This document shows, piece after piece, positions 27,155-39,862 of a stretch of 64,000 bases of DNA. Within the stretch, counting starts at the first letter, position 1, and each line of letters begins with the position of its first letter. The translations under genes were made by a program, and so were the position numbers. Origin of the DNA: Hyphomonadaceae bacterium (GTDB taxonomy: Bacteria; Pseudomonadota; Alphaproteobacteria; Caulobacterales; Hyphomonadaceae); the NCBI GenBank assembly GCA_024742355.1, contig JANSYM010000011.1:1-64000 (forward strand), in the 5' to 3' direction. The notes beneath the pieces were generated by a model. It did not search any database and was not told where the DNA came from. It was given only the letters and a program-made list of their open reading frames with translations.

Positions 27155-27616
27155 CTAGCTCGCGCCATCCTCCTCCGGCTGGAAGCGCGTGACGAGCTCG
27201 ACAATTACAACCGCGAGGCCAAATCCGGCCAGACCCACGGTCCACCAGATCGACGGCGCGAACATCTCGTAATGGCCGTCACTATCGCTGAGGCTGATAC
27301 CGGCGAACACGATCATGCCGAACACCCAGCAAGCGAGATTGATGAGGAAGCCAAGACGAAGGGCCGCCAGTGATTTCTTGGCCTTTTTCTCACGTTGTTG
27401 GGCCGCTTCCGTCTGCTCATTTACCGTCAGCGCGATGACATCGACATTAAACGCGGCCGCCAGGGCCATGACAGATTCCTTGGAAGCCGGGTCGCCATTC
27501 TCGATCCGCTGTACGGTTCTGAGACCGAGGCCTGCAAGTTCGGCGAGGTGTTCCTGAGACCAAAACCGTTCTTCTCTCCAACGTTTGATCTTGGCGGCGT
27601 CTGGGCGTGTTTGCAT
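27155..27616 (-). CDS. XRE-family regulator with two-helix membrane tail
   Basis: A 153-residue protein. Residues about 8-65 are a Cro/CI helix-turn-helix (KRWREERFWSQEHLAELAGL, RTVQRIENGDPAS, LAAAFNVDVIALT); a charged linker (about 68-82) leads to a two-helix membrane domain (about 88-110 and 122-143) ending in RFQPEEDGAS. DNA-binding proteins anchored in the membrane this way are known but their signals are mostly unknown. Start ATG 27616 is preceded by AAGGAG; a longer frame is unsupported. It is divergent from the broken acyl-CoA synthetase gene and could regulate it. Confidence 0.85.
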   Translation of the reverse strand: MQTRPDAAKIKRWREERFWSQEHLAELAGLGLRTVQRIENGDPASKESVMALAAAFNVDVIALTVNEQTEAAQQREKKAKKSLAALRLGFLINLACWVFGMIVFAGISLSDSDGHYEMFAPSIWWTVGLAGFGLAVVIVELVTRFQPEEDGAS

Positions 27617-27836
27617 AATATTGCTCCTTGAAAAGCGTGTCTGAACTGTGGGTCCAGTTTGCGCCGAGACAGCCCCCAATTACCACGCCAGACCCATGTC
27701 ACAAGCCCGCCAGCATCACGCCACGGCCCCGCCAGAGCGCCGCCAAATCGTCTGGAAGCCTGATTGCGCCGCGAGGACAGGGATTGCGTGATCCTCAATC
27801 CCAATCGATAGTTGGGCCGATCGGGAGGCCATCAAC

Positions 27837-29450
27837 ATGTATCAAGTCAATCTCACAGAATCCTATTTTCCACCGCAAGGCGGCGACGAGCCAGCGCCAA
27901 TGACGATTGGCGACATGTTGCGTCACTCGACGACGAATGCGCCAGATGCGATGGCGCTGAAAGAGCTTTCTTATGAGGGCGACATCGGCCGGACCTGGAC
28001 CTATTCAGAACTTCTCGCCGATTGCGAACGCCTTGCCCGCGCGCTGGCCAGTCGTCACGCTGAAGGCTCCCGGATTGCGGTCTACGCCAATAATGTGCCT
28101 GAATGGGTCTTGCTTGAACTTGCCTGCGGCCTTGCGGGCGTCATCCTGGTCACGGTGAACCCGGCCTATCAGAAACGCGAGCTGAAATACGTGCTCGAAC
28201 AATCCCGGTCGGAAGCCATCTATTATGTCGCCGATTTTCGCGGCAATCCGATGCAAGAGATTGCCGACTCGGTTTGCGACGAGATCCCGGGCATCAAGCA
28301 CCGGATCCTGCTGACGGATCACGATGCACTCTATGCTGGGGAAGAGACGGGCGAGACGCGCAACCCGAAGCCGAATGACGCCGTGCAGATTCAATACACG
28401 TCCGGCACCACCGGATTCCCGAAAGGCGCCCTGCTGCATCATAATGGACTGGTACGAAACGGCGTCGACACGATGAACCGCGCCGGCGTCAATCCGGGCG
28501 ACGCGTTCGTTCACAATATGCCGCTCTTCCACACGACGGGCTGCGCCATCCTGGTCCTCGGCGGCCTCGGCACGGGCGGTACGATGCTGCTGGCCCCGAT
28601 GTTTGATCCGGAGATGATTGTCAGGGTGATTGAGCGCGAGAAGACTCGCTTCATCCTTGGTGTCCCGACCATGCTGGTCGCGCTCATTCACGAAGTTCGC
28701 CAGTCCGGTCGCGATGTCTCATCTGTCGAGCGCATCATGTCAGGCGGCTCGATGGTGCCACCGCAGCTTTGCCGGGATGCGCTCGAAACGCTCGGGGCGC
28801 CGATCCAGATTGTCTATGGCCAGACCGAAACTTCGCCTGTGCTGACCCAGGCCTGGCACGAAGACACGGAAGAAGACCTGACACAAACCATCGGCCAGCC
28901 GGTCGCCTAAACCGAAATTTCGATCCGCGATCCGCAAACCAATTCGGTGCTACCTGTAGGCGAACAGGGCGAAATCTGCGCCCGCGCTTATAGCGTCATG
29001 CTGGGATACAATGACAATCCAGAGGCGACCGCCGCGACCATCGACAATGAAGGCTGGCTGCACACAGGTGACCTCGGCACCATCGATGCACGGGGCTATG
29101 TGAAGATTACCGGTCGCGTCAAAGAGATGATCATTCGCGGCGGCGAAAACCTGTTCCCGGCCGAAATCGAAAATGCCATGCTCGAACATGATGCCATCGA
29201 CGAGGTTGCTGTTGTCGGTGTCCCGGACGAGAAATGGGGCGAGCAGGTGGCGTGTTTCATCCGCAGTGAGTCAGACCACGCGTTCAGCCCGGATGAACTG
29301 AAAGGCTTCGTTCGCGAGCGCCTGTCACCGCAGAAAACACCAGCCTACTGGATTCAGGTCTCGGAATGGCCGCTGACTGGTTCTGGAAAAATCCGCAAGT
29401 TCAAACTCGCGGAGGAGTTTGAAGCCGGGCAACATACGCCAATGGGCTAG
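27837..29450 (+). pseudogene. Acyl-CoA synthetase split by an in-frame stop codon
   Basis: Read through, 537 codons encode an AMP-forming acyl-CoA synthetase (ligates CoA to a carboxylic acid). The N-terminal part has the P-loop YTSGTTGFPKG (about 183-193) and VYGQTETSP; the C-terminal part has GWLHTGDLG, KITGRVKEMIIRGGENL and the catalytic lysine in GSGKIRKF. A TAA at 28908-28910 interrupts the frame after QPVA and the protein sequence resumes at once (TEISIRDP), in the same frame. One substitution (AAA or TAT to TAA) would explain it. The first half alone lacks the catalytic lysine; the second half has no good ribosome site. Recent nonsense mutation, base-calling error or readthrough are all possible. 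Confidence 0.85.
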
Positions 29451-30388
29451 TCTGCCGGCGCGTATTGCATGTTGATCAGCGTGCAGTCGCGTCCGGCTTG
29501 GCGTACGATCAGCGAATACTGACGGTCTGCTTCATCATGCGCCGTAAGTTCGACATCGAACGGGGTGCCGAGCTCGACATAATGCAGGAATTCCATGCCG
29601 CCGCTTTGATTGGTTAGCCGCCGCCCAAGCAGCAAGTCGCCGAACTGACGACCGACTTCGCCCATATGCGTGGAATTCACATGGTCGCCTGAGCCGCCAA
29701 TATAAGGATGCGCGGGCCGCAGGCCATTCGCCTTGGTGATCAGGCCTCTTGTGGTCACGGCCCCCTCATGCGTCAGAGGCGCAAGAAAACGCTCTGACTG
29801 AGTTGCCACGCCGACCGCTTCCTTGGCCGCATAGGCGAATACCGGAGGATCGGGTTTGACGATCTTCTCTTTCGCTTCCTCGCGCCAGCCTTCGAAATTG
29901 CGGGTCCGGAAGGTCACGCCCTGCCCGCTCATCCGGGCGACGCGGTGATCGTGCTCGTCAAAAAATTCCAACTGGTATCGCGCACGATCCTGATCGCGTG
30001 TCGTTCCATATACGCCCCGGACAGGTAGTCCGACGGTCGGCGGACCGCACGTCCACTCGACTTGCGTCAGTGCCGTCCAGACATCCGGATCGAACGTCCC
30101 CAGGAATTCGCCCGAATCGATCGAGGCCCAGAAATTGATGGTCTGCACCAGAATCGGGTGAACCGGGCTCAGGTTCAGCCACGGCCAGACCTTGGCATCT
30201 GTCGAACACTCAAACGCCACGGATCCATCGTCCTGCAGCCTTTGATTAGCGGTGTAGAGGTCTGAAAACGGGCGTGGCATCTCCGCAAATTCGCAGAACT
30301 TGCACTGCCCCGCAATGGCCGAAAGAGACGCTTGACGCAGGGACCGCGCGATTCGGTCGCAGCCTTGGCTGAACCGACGTGTTGTCAC
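29447..30388 (-). CDS. Probable hotdog-fold thioesterase/dehydratase-like protein
   Basis: Up to 313 residues; I cannot name the family with certainty. RDQDRARYQLEFFDEHDHRVARMSGQGVTFRTR in the middle and LGTPFDVELTAHDEADRQYSLIVRQ at the end have the strand spacing of double-hotdog acyl-CoA thioesterases or hydratases, and its neighbours handle acyl-CoAs. The start is unresolved: ATG 30388 gives the full length, while ATG 30280 (MPRPFSDLYTAN) gives 277 residues and looks more natural as the first 36 residues are basic and Cys-containing. Its stop shares CTAG with the convergent synthetase gene. It is divergent from the atp operon. Confidence 0.65.
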   Translation of the reverse strand: MTTRRFSQGCDRIARSLRQASLSAIAGQCKFCEFAEMPRPFSDLYTANQRLQDDGSVAFECSTDAKVWPWLNLSPVHPILVQTINFWASIDSGEFLGTFDPDVWTALTQVEWTCGPPTVGLPVRGVYGTTRDQDRARYQLEFFDEHDHRVARMSGQGVTFRTRNFEGWREEAKEKIVKPDPPVFAYAAKEAVGVATQSERFLAPLTHEGAVTTRGLITKANGLRPAHPYIGGSGDHVNSTHMGEVGRQFGDLLLGRRLTNQSGGMEFLHYVELGTPFDVELTAHDEADRQYSLIVRQAGRDCTLINMQYAPAD

Positions 30389-30504
30389 CCCGCAAACAAG
30401 GTGGTAGGTGCCCGCACAAGTTTCAGGAATAGGTGCGCCCGCGCCCCCGATTCCTATTGGTTCAGACCCAGGGCAATTTCGCCCTACAGCTTACGGACGA
30501 CGCC

Positions 30505-32609
<2,105 letters not shown>

Positions 32610-32642
32610 GTTTGAACCTCACGACCAGGAGCCGGTGACCGC

Positions 32643-33524
32643 ATGTCAGGCCTCAAGGAACTGAAAAACCGGATCGGAAGTGTGAAATCCACACAGAAGA
32701 TCACCAAGGCGAAGCAGATGGTTGCTGCTGCGAAACTGCGCCGGGCGCAGGAAGCGGCAGAGGCCTCCAAGCCTTATGCGAGCCGTATGGCAAATGTCGT
32801 GGCCAACCTTACCGCCTCTATGGGCGAAGGCGCTGGCGGACCGAAACTGCTGGCCGGTTCCGGCGATGACAAGGTCCACCTGCTTGTCGTAATGACGGCA
32901 GAGCGCGGTTTGTGCGGTGGCTTCAACGCCAATACCGCCAAAGCGGCGCGCCTGAAGATCGAAGAGCTCAAAGCCGCTGGCAAAGAGGTCAAGATCATCA
33001 CCGTCGGCAAGAAGGGCCGCGAGGTCCTCAAGCATGCCTATTCGGATATGTTCATCGATCATGTCGATCTCTCCGACGCCAAGGACAAGTTCACACCGTT
33101 CGCGATTGGCCTCGGTCACGATCTGACCAAGCGTTTCGAAGATGGCGAGTTTGATGTCGCGACCCTGGTCTTTTCCGAGTTCAAGAACGTTCTGACGCAA
33201 ACACCGGTCGCCAAGCAGCTGATCCCGGCCGAAGCGCCGGATGATGCTGAAACGATCGATCTTGGCGGCGCTATCTATGCTTATGAGCCGTCAGAACCTG
33301 AAATCCTGGAAGCCTTGCTGCCGCGATACCTGAACACGCAGATCCTGTCTGCAATGCTGGAAAACGCGGCCGGTGAGCAAGCTGCTTCGATGACCGCCAT
33401 GGACAATGCGACGCGCAATGCCGGTGAGCTGATCGACAGCCTGACCCTGCAATATAACCGCGCCCGTCAGGCCCAGATTACCAAAGAGCTGATCGAGATC
33501 ATCTCTGGTGCGGAGGCGCTCTAG
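32643..33524 (+). CDS. atpG: ATP synthase F1 subunit gamma
   Basis: The rotating central shaft of F1. The 293-residue product has the N-terminal coiled-coil segment LKELKNRIGSVKSTQKITKA and the C-terminal ASMTAMDNATRNAGELID, RARQAQITKELIEIISGAEAL, which form the long helices inside the alpha-beta ring. GGAG lies about nine bases before the ATG. It ends three bases before the extended atpD frame. Confidence 0.97.
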   Translation: MSGLKELKNRIGSVKSTQKITKAKQMVAAAKLRRAQEAAEASKPYASRMANVVANLTASMGEGAGGPKLLAGSGDDKVHLLVVMTAERGLCGGFNANTAKAARLKIEELKAAGKEVKIITVGKKGREVLKHAYSDMFIDHVDLSDAKDKFTPFAIGLGHDLTKRFEDGEFDVATLVFSEFKNVLTQTPVAKQLIPAEAPDDAETIDLGGAIYAYEPSEPEILEALLPRYLNTQILSAMLENAAGEQAASMTAMDNATRNAGELIDSLTLQYNRARQAQITKELIEIISGAEAL

Positions 33525-35276
<1,752 letters not shown>

Positions 35277-35287
35277 GCAAACTGAAT

Positions 35288-35309
35288 TTGGCCCGCTTCG
35301 GCGGGCCGA
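35288..35309 (+). other. Hairpin between atpD and atpC
   Basis: GGCCCGC and GCGGGCC pair around a TTCG tetraloop, directly in the 57-base gap between the stop of atpD and the start of atpC. No T run follows, so it is not a classical terminator; partial termination or an RNA stability barrier lowering atpC expression are plausible. Confidence 0.6.
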
Positions 35310-35333
35310 ACCCTTTCGACGAAAGCGTGTCTC

Positions 35334-35735
35334 ATGGCTGACAAATTGCATTTCTCACTCGTTTCACCGGCTCGGGAACTGTTTTCCGGCGACGTCGACC
35401 ACGTCATTGCGCCCGGTTCAGACGGCGAGTTCGGCGTTCTGGTGAACCATGCGCCATTCATGACCACGCTGAAGAATGGCGTTGTCCGCGTCGAAGACAA
35501 TGGTGAGACGACCATGCGCCTGTTCGTGCGCGGCGGCTTTGCCGATGTCACTCCAGCTGGCCTGACCATCCTCGCTGAAGAAGCCGTCAATCTCGACAGC
35601 GTTTCGGTTGAGAGCGTGCAGAAAGAGTATGACGAAGCCCATCGTGCCCTCCTCGCCGAAGGCAAGGACGGGAATGTCGCGCTCGAAGAGCAAGTGGCTT
35701 ATCTCGAAGACCTGAAAGCGGCGCTGGTCAACTAG
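35334..35735 (+). CDS. atpC: ATP synthase F1 subunit epsilon
   Basis: Links the rotor gamma to the c-ring and can inhibit ATP hydrolysis. The 133-residue product begins LHFSLVSPARELFSGDVDHV and contains PGSDGEFGVLVNHAPFMTTLK, the beta-sandwich signature; the C-terminal helical hairpin (about 88-133) is complete. Last gene of the operon; the F0 genes are not in the window, as usual in alphaproteobacteria. The convergent thioesterase gene begins its stop 10 bases further on. Confidence 0.96.
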   Translation: MADKLHFSLVSPARELFSGDVDHVIAPGSDGEFGVLVNHAPFMTTLKNGVVRVEDNGETTMRLFVRGGFADVTPAGLTILAEEAVNLDSVSVESVQKEYDEAHRALLAEGKDGNVALEEQVAYLEDLKAALVN

Positions 35736-35744
35736 GCGCCTGCG

Positions 35745-36539
35745 CTACCCAAACACAGCAATCGTCTGGCGCCCAACCAGGATTGGCTCGCCATGGCGAT
35801 TCCACAGACGCATGGACTGGCTGGAATAGCCGTCCTTGGCGAGCTGCGCCGTATGTTGCGCGAAATACCAGCCGTCAGGGTCAGTCTGGATTTCATCGGT
35901 CATGAACTCGGCCATCCAGGTCATCGAACTGATGCGTGAGGGCACGGCCAGCATAGACATGGCGGCCGGTGGCGGGGCGTCACCGATGGCGAGAATTGCC
36001 GTGGCGTCCTGCGGCGTGTTCGGGTCACGGTGGCGCATCCACAATCCAATCGATTTTTCCTGCGACCCGGAGATTGGACGCCCACCGGTGGCGAGCAGCA
36101 TGTCAAAATTCTGGGAAAATCCGGGGCGCGGGCGACCCTCGCCGAAGAAGGACTCAATCTCTTCCGGCGACCGCGCCATGGGCATGGGCATGTCATCGAA
36201 GTGCAGGGAGCTCTCACGGCGGGCACCGAACGCGAAGATCGATTGTGCTGCGACGCCAGACTCAGCGACTACGTCGACGCTGACAAAGGCCGTATTCTTG
36301 CCGCGCCGCAGCAGCGTCGGCTTGATCATGACATCGCCGCCGACGGGCCCGACAAAGGCGACTTGCGCCGAGCGGAGCGGGATATCGTCGACTAACCCCA
36401 ACGCGCCCTGAAAGGACAAGGCCGCCGTCAGGCCGCCATAAGTCGTGCGGCCTTGCATCCAGCTTTCCGGGATATGCGCCGCAAGGCTTTGATCGCCGTT
36501 ACGCTGCAGACCTGCGATCAGCTCAGTATAGCTCGTCAT
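35745..36539 (-). CDS. Acyl-CoA thioesterase family protein
   Basis: A 264-residue double-hotdog protein. The first half has WMQGRTTYGGLTAALSFQGAL (about 27-47) and LLRRGKNTAFVSVDV; the second half has SSMTWMAEFM and WYFAQHTAQLAKDGYSSQSMRLWNRHGEPI with the closing RQTIAVFG, the layout of the TesB-related family that hydrolyses acyl-CoAs. The substrate chain length is not readable. Monocistronic, upstream region of about 130 bases shared with nothing on the other strand. Confidence 0.82.
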   Translation of the reverse strand: MTSYTELIAGLQRNGDQSLAAHIPESWMQGRTTYGGLTAALSFQGALGLVDDIPLRSAQVAFVGPVGGDVMIKPTLLRRGKNTAFVSVDVVAESGVAAQSIFAFGARRESSLHFDDMPMPMARSPEEIESFFGEGRPRPGFSQNFDMLLATGGRPISGSQEKSIGLWMRHRDPNTPQDATAILAIGDAPPPAAMSMLAVPSRISSMTWMAEFMTDEIQTDPDGWYFAQHTAQLAKDGYSSQSMRLWNRHGEPILVGRQTIAVFG

Positions 36540-36622
36540 AATATGCTCCGACGGTCCGTTCGCGCTGACATAGGGATCGCTCCCGCGCGGACCAAGGGAT
36601 CACGCCACGTCAGTGAATATGA

Positions 36623-36651
36623 AAACGCCCCCGCTCTTGGCAGGGGCGCTC
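36623..36651 (-). terminator. Terminator after the ferredoxin gene
   Basis: On the minus strand GCGCCCCTGC pairs with GCGGGGGCGT (one mismatch) and a TTTT follows. It lies 20 bases after the ferredoxin stop codon and closes the reductase-ferredoxin unit. Confidence 0.75.
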
Positions 36652-36670
36652 CAGCAAATTCAGATAGGGA

Positions 36671-36991
36671 CTAGTGCTGGCTCTCTGGCGTCGTGACGCG
36701 CAGGCCGTCCAGCTCATCGCTGACACTGATCTGGCAGGACAGACGCGAGTTCGCCTGAACGTTTTCAGCAAAATCGAGCATGGATTGCTCCATGTCTTCC
36801 GGCTTGCCAACCTTGTCCATAAAGGCGTCGTCGACATAGACGTGGCAGGTGGCGCAGGCACAGGCACCGCCGCAATCGGCATCGATCCCGGGGATTGAAT
36901 TCTTGATAGCTGTTTCCATCACGCTTTCGCCATTGGTGGCTTCAATCGCACGTTCTGTGCCCTCGTGATCGACATAGATAATTTTTGCCAT
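36671..36991 (-). CDS. Adrenodoxin-type [2Fe-2S] ferredoxin
   Basis: A 106-residue electron carrier with the cluster ligands Cys40-x5-Cys46-x2-Cys49 and Cys86, the spacing of adrenodoxin, putidaredoxin and the Isc ferredoxin. The segment [17 protein letters not shown] surrounds the cluster. It follows the ferredoxin reductase gene by 15 bases on the same strand. Such reductase/ferredoxin pairs usually feed electrons to a cytochrome P450 or an Rieske-type oxygenase; none is encoded in the window, so the acceptor is unknown. Confidence 0.93.
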   Translation of the reverse strand: MAKIIYVDHEGTERAIEATNGESVMETAIKNSIPGIDADCGGACACATCHVYVDDAFMDKVGKPEDMEQSMLDFAENVQANSRLSCQISVSDELDGLRVTTPESQH

Positions 36992-37006
36992 AGGTCTGAC
37001 GTCTCC

Positions 37007-38248
37007 TTATACGGCCGCTGCCGCGATCTCTTTCATGGATTGGGATGTATCGCTTAATGTTTCAGGCGCAAGGCGCGCACCTGTCATTATCAATTTCTTG
37101 GATGCCAGGAATTCTGGCGGGCTGTTGATTGCGTCTACTGCGATCAGCTTGCCATTTTGCAAATAAAAGACCGCGAACTTGCGCGCGTCCACATCGCCGC
37201 GAACGACGGTTTCATCATAATCCTGGCTCAGCCCGGCAATCTGCAGCTTGAGATCATATTGATCTGACCAGAACCACGGGCAATCTTCCGGCGGACGCGG
37301 TTTGCCCATGATCGCTGCCGCCGCGAGCTTGCCTTGCTCAATCGCGTTGTGAACGCTTTCCAGGCGACCCTGGCGACCATAATGCACCAGCGGACGTGCA
37401 GCGCAGTCTCCGGCTGCAAACACACGCGGATCATTGGTGCGCGCATCGCGATCCGTCAGAATGCCATTTGAGCAGGCAATGCCGGCGTCTTCCGCAAGCT
37501 CGACATTTGGCAATATACCGATCCCGACGAGGACGATGTCGGCTGCGAGCTCTGTTCCATCTGCAAGCACAGCCGTCGTGACTTTGCCATCTGCCCCGCC
37601 CAACGAAGCCAGGCGCGCTTCTGTCCGCACCGTGACGCCCTGACGGGTATGCTCTGCCTCGAAAAATCCACTCATCACCGGACTGGTGACACGCGAGAGC
37701 ACACGCGATTCCATTTCCAGAACCGTGACCTCGAGGTCCAGCTGCCGCGCCACCGCCGCTGCCTCAAGTCCGATATAGCCAGCACCAACAATGACCAGCT
37801 TCTGCCCGGCAATCATGCGCGGGCGAATTCGTTCGACATCGGCAAGATCGCGCAGGTCAAATACGCCATCCAGATCAGCGCCCTCGACGGGTAGGGCGCG
37901 CGGGCGCGAACCGGTGGCAATGATCAAGGCGTCATAGGACACCGATCCGCCATGCTCGAGTTCAACCGTTTGCGCACTGCGATCAATCCGGGTCGCGCGC
38001 ACGGACAGGACGGTGTCGATATTCTGATCCTGGTACCAGGCTTCCGGCTTGAAATAGAGGCGCTCTTCCGCGAGCTCTCCCTTCATATAGGCTTTCGACA
38101 GAGGCGGGCGTTGGTAGGGCAATGCAGCCTCTTCACCGATCAGCGTGATACCGCCCTCAAATCCGAACAGGCGCAAAGAGGCACAGGCCTGAGCGGCGGC
38201 CTGGCCAGCTCCGACAATCACGACACTCTTAGAAGTCGACAAATCCAC
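37007..38248 (-). CDS. FAD-dependent ferredoxin reductase
   Basis: A 413-residue pyridine nucleotide-disulfide type flavoprotein without redox cysteines, like putidaredoxin reductase. FAD site VIVGAGQAAAQA (about 10-21), YQRPPLSKAYMKGE, the NAD site VIVGAGYIGLEAAAVA (about 151-166), VFAAGDCAARP, and the reductase C-domain (from about 320) are all present. It passes electrons from NAD(P)H to the downstream 2Fe-2S ferredoxin. The promoter lies in the 119-base region shared with the divergent PLP enzyme gene, where a perfect palindrome is seen. Confidence 0.92.
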   Translation of the reverse strand: MDLSTSKSVVIVGAGQAAAQACASLRLFGFEGGITLIGEEAALPYQRPPLSKAYMKGELAEERLYFKPEAWYQDQNIDTVLSVRATRIDRSAQTVELEHGGSVSYDALIIATGSRPRALPVEGADLDGVFDLRDLADVERIRPRMIAGQKLVIVGAGYIGLEAAAVARQLDLEVTVLEMESRVLSRVTSPVMSGFFEAEHTRQGVTVRTEARLASLGGADGKVTTAVLADGTELAADIVLVGIGILPNVELAEDAGIACSNGILTDRDARTNDPRVFAAGDCAARPLVHYGRQGRLESVHNAIEQGKLAAAAIMGKPRPPEDCPWFWSDQYDLKLQIAGLSQDYDETVVRGDVDARKFAVFYLQNGKLIAVDAINSPPEFLASKKLIMTGARLAPETLSDTSQSMKEIAAAAV

Positions 38249-38278
38249 GCGTCTCGAGCCTCCCTTCGATCTGTTTCA

Positions 38279-38292
38279 TGACGCATGCGTCA
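38279..38292. promoter_or_regulatory. Operator-like palindrome TGACGCATGCGTCA
   Basis: A perfect 14-bp palindrome lies between the divergent ferredoxin reductase and PLP enzyme genes, and the half TGCGTCA recurs at 38314-38320 facing a degenerate partner (CGCGA..), suggesting two sites about 35 bases apart for one dimeric regulator. The regulator is not identified. Confidence 0.55.
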
Positions 38293-38367
38293 ACTTTTTG
38301 CAATACGCGACGCTGCGTCATATTTCCCGTCCTTTTCGCGCTTTCCAGACTGTGCCACAAGCCCTTG

Positions 38368-39429
38368 ATGGACAAAGATTCCTCAGATCTGGTCATGAGT
38401 ATGATTCATGCCCGCTCGAGCCAACTCGCGGACGGCGACCCCATTGGTCCGCCAATCGTGACAACGGCCAAGTACAAGCTGTCTGGAACACCGGACACGC
38501 CCTACACTTATGGCCGCGATATCAATCCGACGGTCGAGGCGACCGAAGCGGCCATTCAGGCCCTGGAACAAGCGCCAACAGTCGCCTTTCCCTCGGGCAT
38601 GGCTGCAATCACGGCGGCGCTGATGGCGACGACGAAAGCGGGCGACCGCGTTCTTGTCCCATCCGATGGCTATTACGTGACCCGCGTGCTGCTCGAGGAC
38701 ATTCTCAGCGGGCATGACATACGCTTTGATGCCATTCCAACCAAGGACATCGCAACGGCCGACCTCACGCCCTATTCTGTCGTGTGGCTGGAGACACCGT
38801 CCAATCCCGGGCTCGATCTGTGCTCAATCCGATCCATCTCGGAAACTGCAAAATCCAGCGACGCAACGGTCGTCGTCGACAATACGACGCTGACACCGCT
38901 GCTGCAGCGCCCCCTCGATCTTGGCGCCGACATGGTCGTGAGCTCCGACACCAAAGCCATGGCGGGTCATTCCGATTGCCTGTACGGGCATATCGCGACC
39001 CGGGACGAAGCGCTGTTTCAAAAGGCCTGGAAATGGCGAAAAGTATCCGGGTCCATCCCTGATCCGTTTGCGTCCTTCCTGGTCCATCGCGGCCTGATGA
39101 CGCTTGAATTGAGATTGCAGCGCATGTGTACCAACGCGGCGGCGCTGGTGGATCATCTCGACGGCCAGCCCGCAATTCGAGAGCTGAAATATCCAGGCGT
39201 CGGGTTCGTGATCGGCCTGACCTTCAGTTCCGAAGCGCTGGCCGAACGGTTCATTGATGACTGCCCTGCGATTTTTGCCTCAACCAGCTTTGGCGGCATT
39301 CATACCAGCGCCGAACGGCGGGCGCGCTGGGGCGACGATGTCGCCGACGGATTTGTGCGCCTGTCCGTGGGCTGCGAGCCGACGGGCGCCCTTATCAAGG
39401 CCATAGAGACAACGCTTGAAACACTTTGA
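38368..39429 (+). CDS. PLP-dependent Cys/Met metabolism enzyme (cystathionine beta-lyase-like)
   Basis: A 353-residue member of the trans-sulfuration family. YTYGRDINPTVEATE near 45-60, FPSGMAAITAAL, VVVDNTTLTPLLQRPLDLGADMVV and the PLP lysine in SSDTKAMAGHSD mark it. The context after the lysine (AMAGHSD) fits lyases such as cystathionine beta- or gamma-lyase rather than MetZ; substrate is inferred. The start is uncertain: ATG 38368 is chosen; a frame from 38278 would begin inside the operator palindrome. It overlaps tsaE by 14 bases, which starts with TTG. Confidence 0.83.
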   Translation: MDKDSSDLVMSMIHARSSQLADGDPIGPPIVTTAKYKLSGTPDTPYTYGRDINPTVEATEAAIQALEQAPTVAFPSGMAAITAALMATTKAGDRVLVPSDGYYVTRVLLEDILSGHDIRFDAIPTKDIATADLTPYSVVWLETPSNPGLDLCSIRSISETAKSSDATVVVDNTTLTPLLQRPLDLGADMVVSSDTKAMAGHSDCLYGHIATRDEALFQKAWKWRKVSGSIPDPFASFLVHRGLMTLELRLQRMCTNAAALVDHLDGQPAIRELKYPGVGFVIGLTFSSEALAERFIDDCPAIFASTSFGGIHTSAERRARWGDDVADGFVRLSVGCEPTGALIKAIETTLETL

Positions 39430-39862
39430 TCTGCCTTCCCTGGAGGCGACGACGCAGTTCGCCAGAACACTTGCTCCGCTGCTCAAGGCGGGCGACGTGA
39501 TTGCTCTGCGCGGTGGTTTAGGGGCGGGCAAGACAACGCTCGCGCGCGCCCTGATTGAAACTCTGCTCGGGCGCGAAACCGACGTGCCGAGCCCGACTTA
39601 TACTCTGGTTCAATCCTATGAAGGGCCGGCCTTCCCGATCTTTCACATGGACCTGTACCGGCTCGAACAACCCGATGATGTCTTCGAACTCGGCTGGGAC
39701 GAGACCCAAAACGGGCTCGCCCTGATCGAATGGCCCGAACGTGCCGGTTCGCATTTGCCATCCTGGCGACTCGACCTGACGCTGGAAATCCTTGGGGATA
39801 GTCGCAAAGCAATACTAGAACCACACGGCGAAGACTGGCAGACACGTCTGCATGAGCTCTGA
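39416..39862 (+). CDS. tsaE: tRNA threonylcarbamoyladenosine ATPase TsaE
   Basis: TsaE is the ATPase that works with TsaB/TsaD to put the t6A modification on tRNAs reading ANN codons. The 148-residue protein has GGLGAGKTTLARALIE (Walker A, about 34-49), the switch SPTYTLVQSYEG, the FHMDLYRLE strand and LALIEWPERAG (Walker B-like). The start is a TTG at 39416 within the end of the PLP enzyme gene, matching the family N-terminus. It is followed with an 11-base overlap by amgK, a frequent linkage. Confidence 0.93.
   Translation: MKHFDLPSLEATTQFARTLAPLLKAGDVIALRGGLGAGKTTLARALIETLLGRETDVPSPTYTLVQSYEGPAFPIFHMDLYRLEQPDDVFELGWDETQNGLALIEWPERAGSHLPSWRLDLTLEILGDSRKAILEPHGEDWQTRLHEL

Noticed and set aside
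28947-29450. Second half of the acyl-CoA synthetase as an independent gene
   Set aside because: It starts mid-domain with a GTG lacking a ribosome site and continues the upstream frame exactly; treated as part of a pseudogene.
38278-38367. Longer N-terminus for the PLP sulfur enzyme
   Set aside because: The extra 30 residues start inside an operator-like palindrome and do not resemble the family's start.
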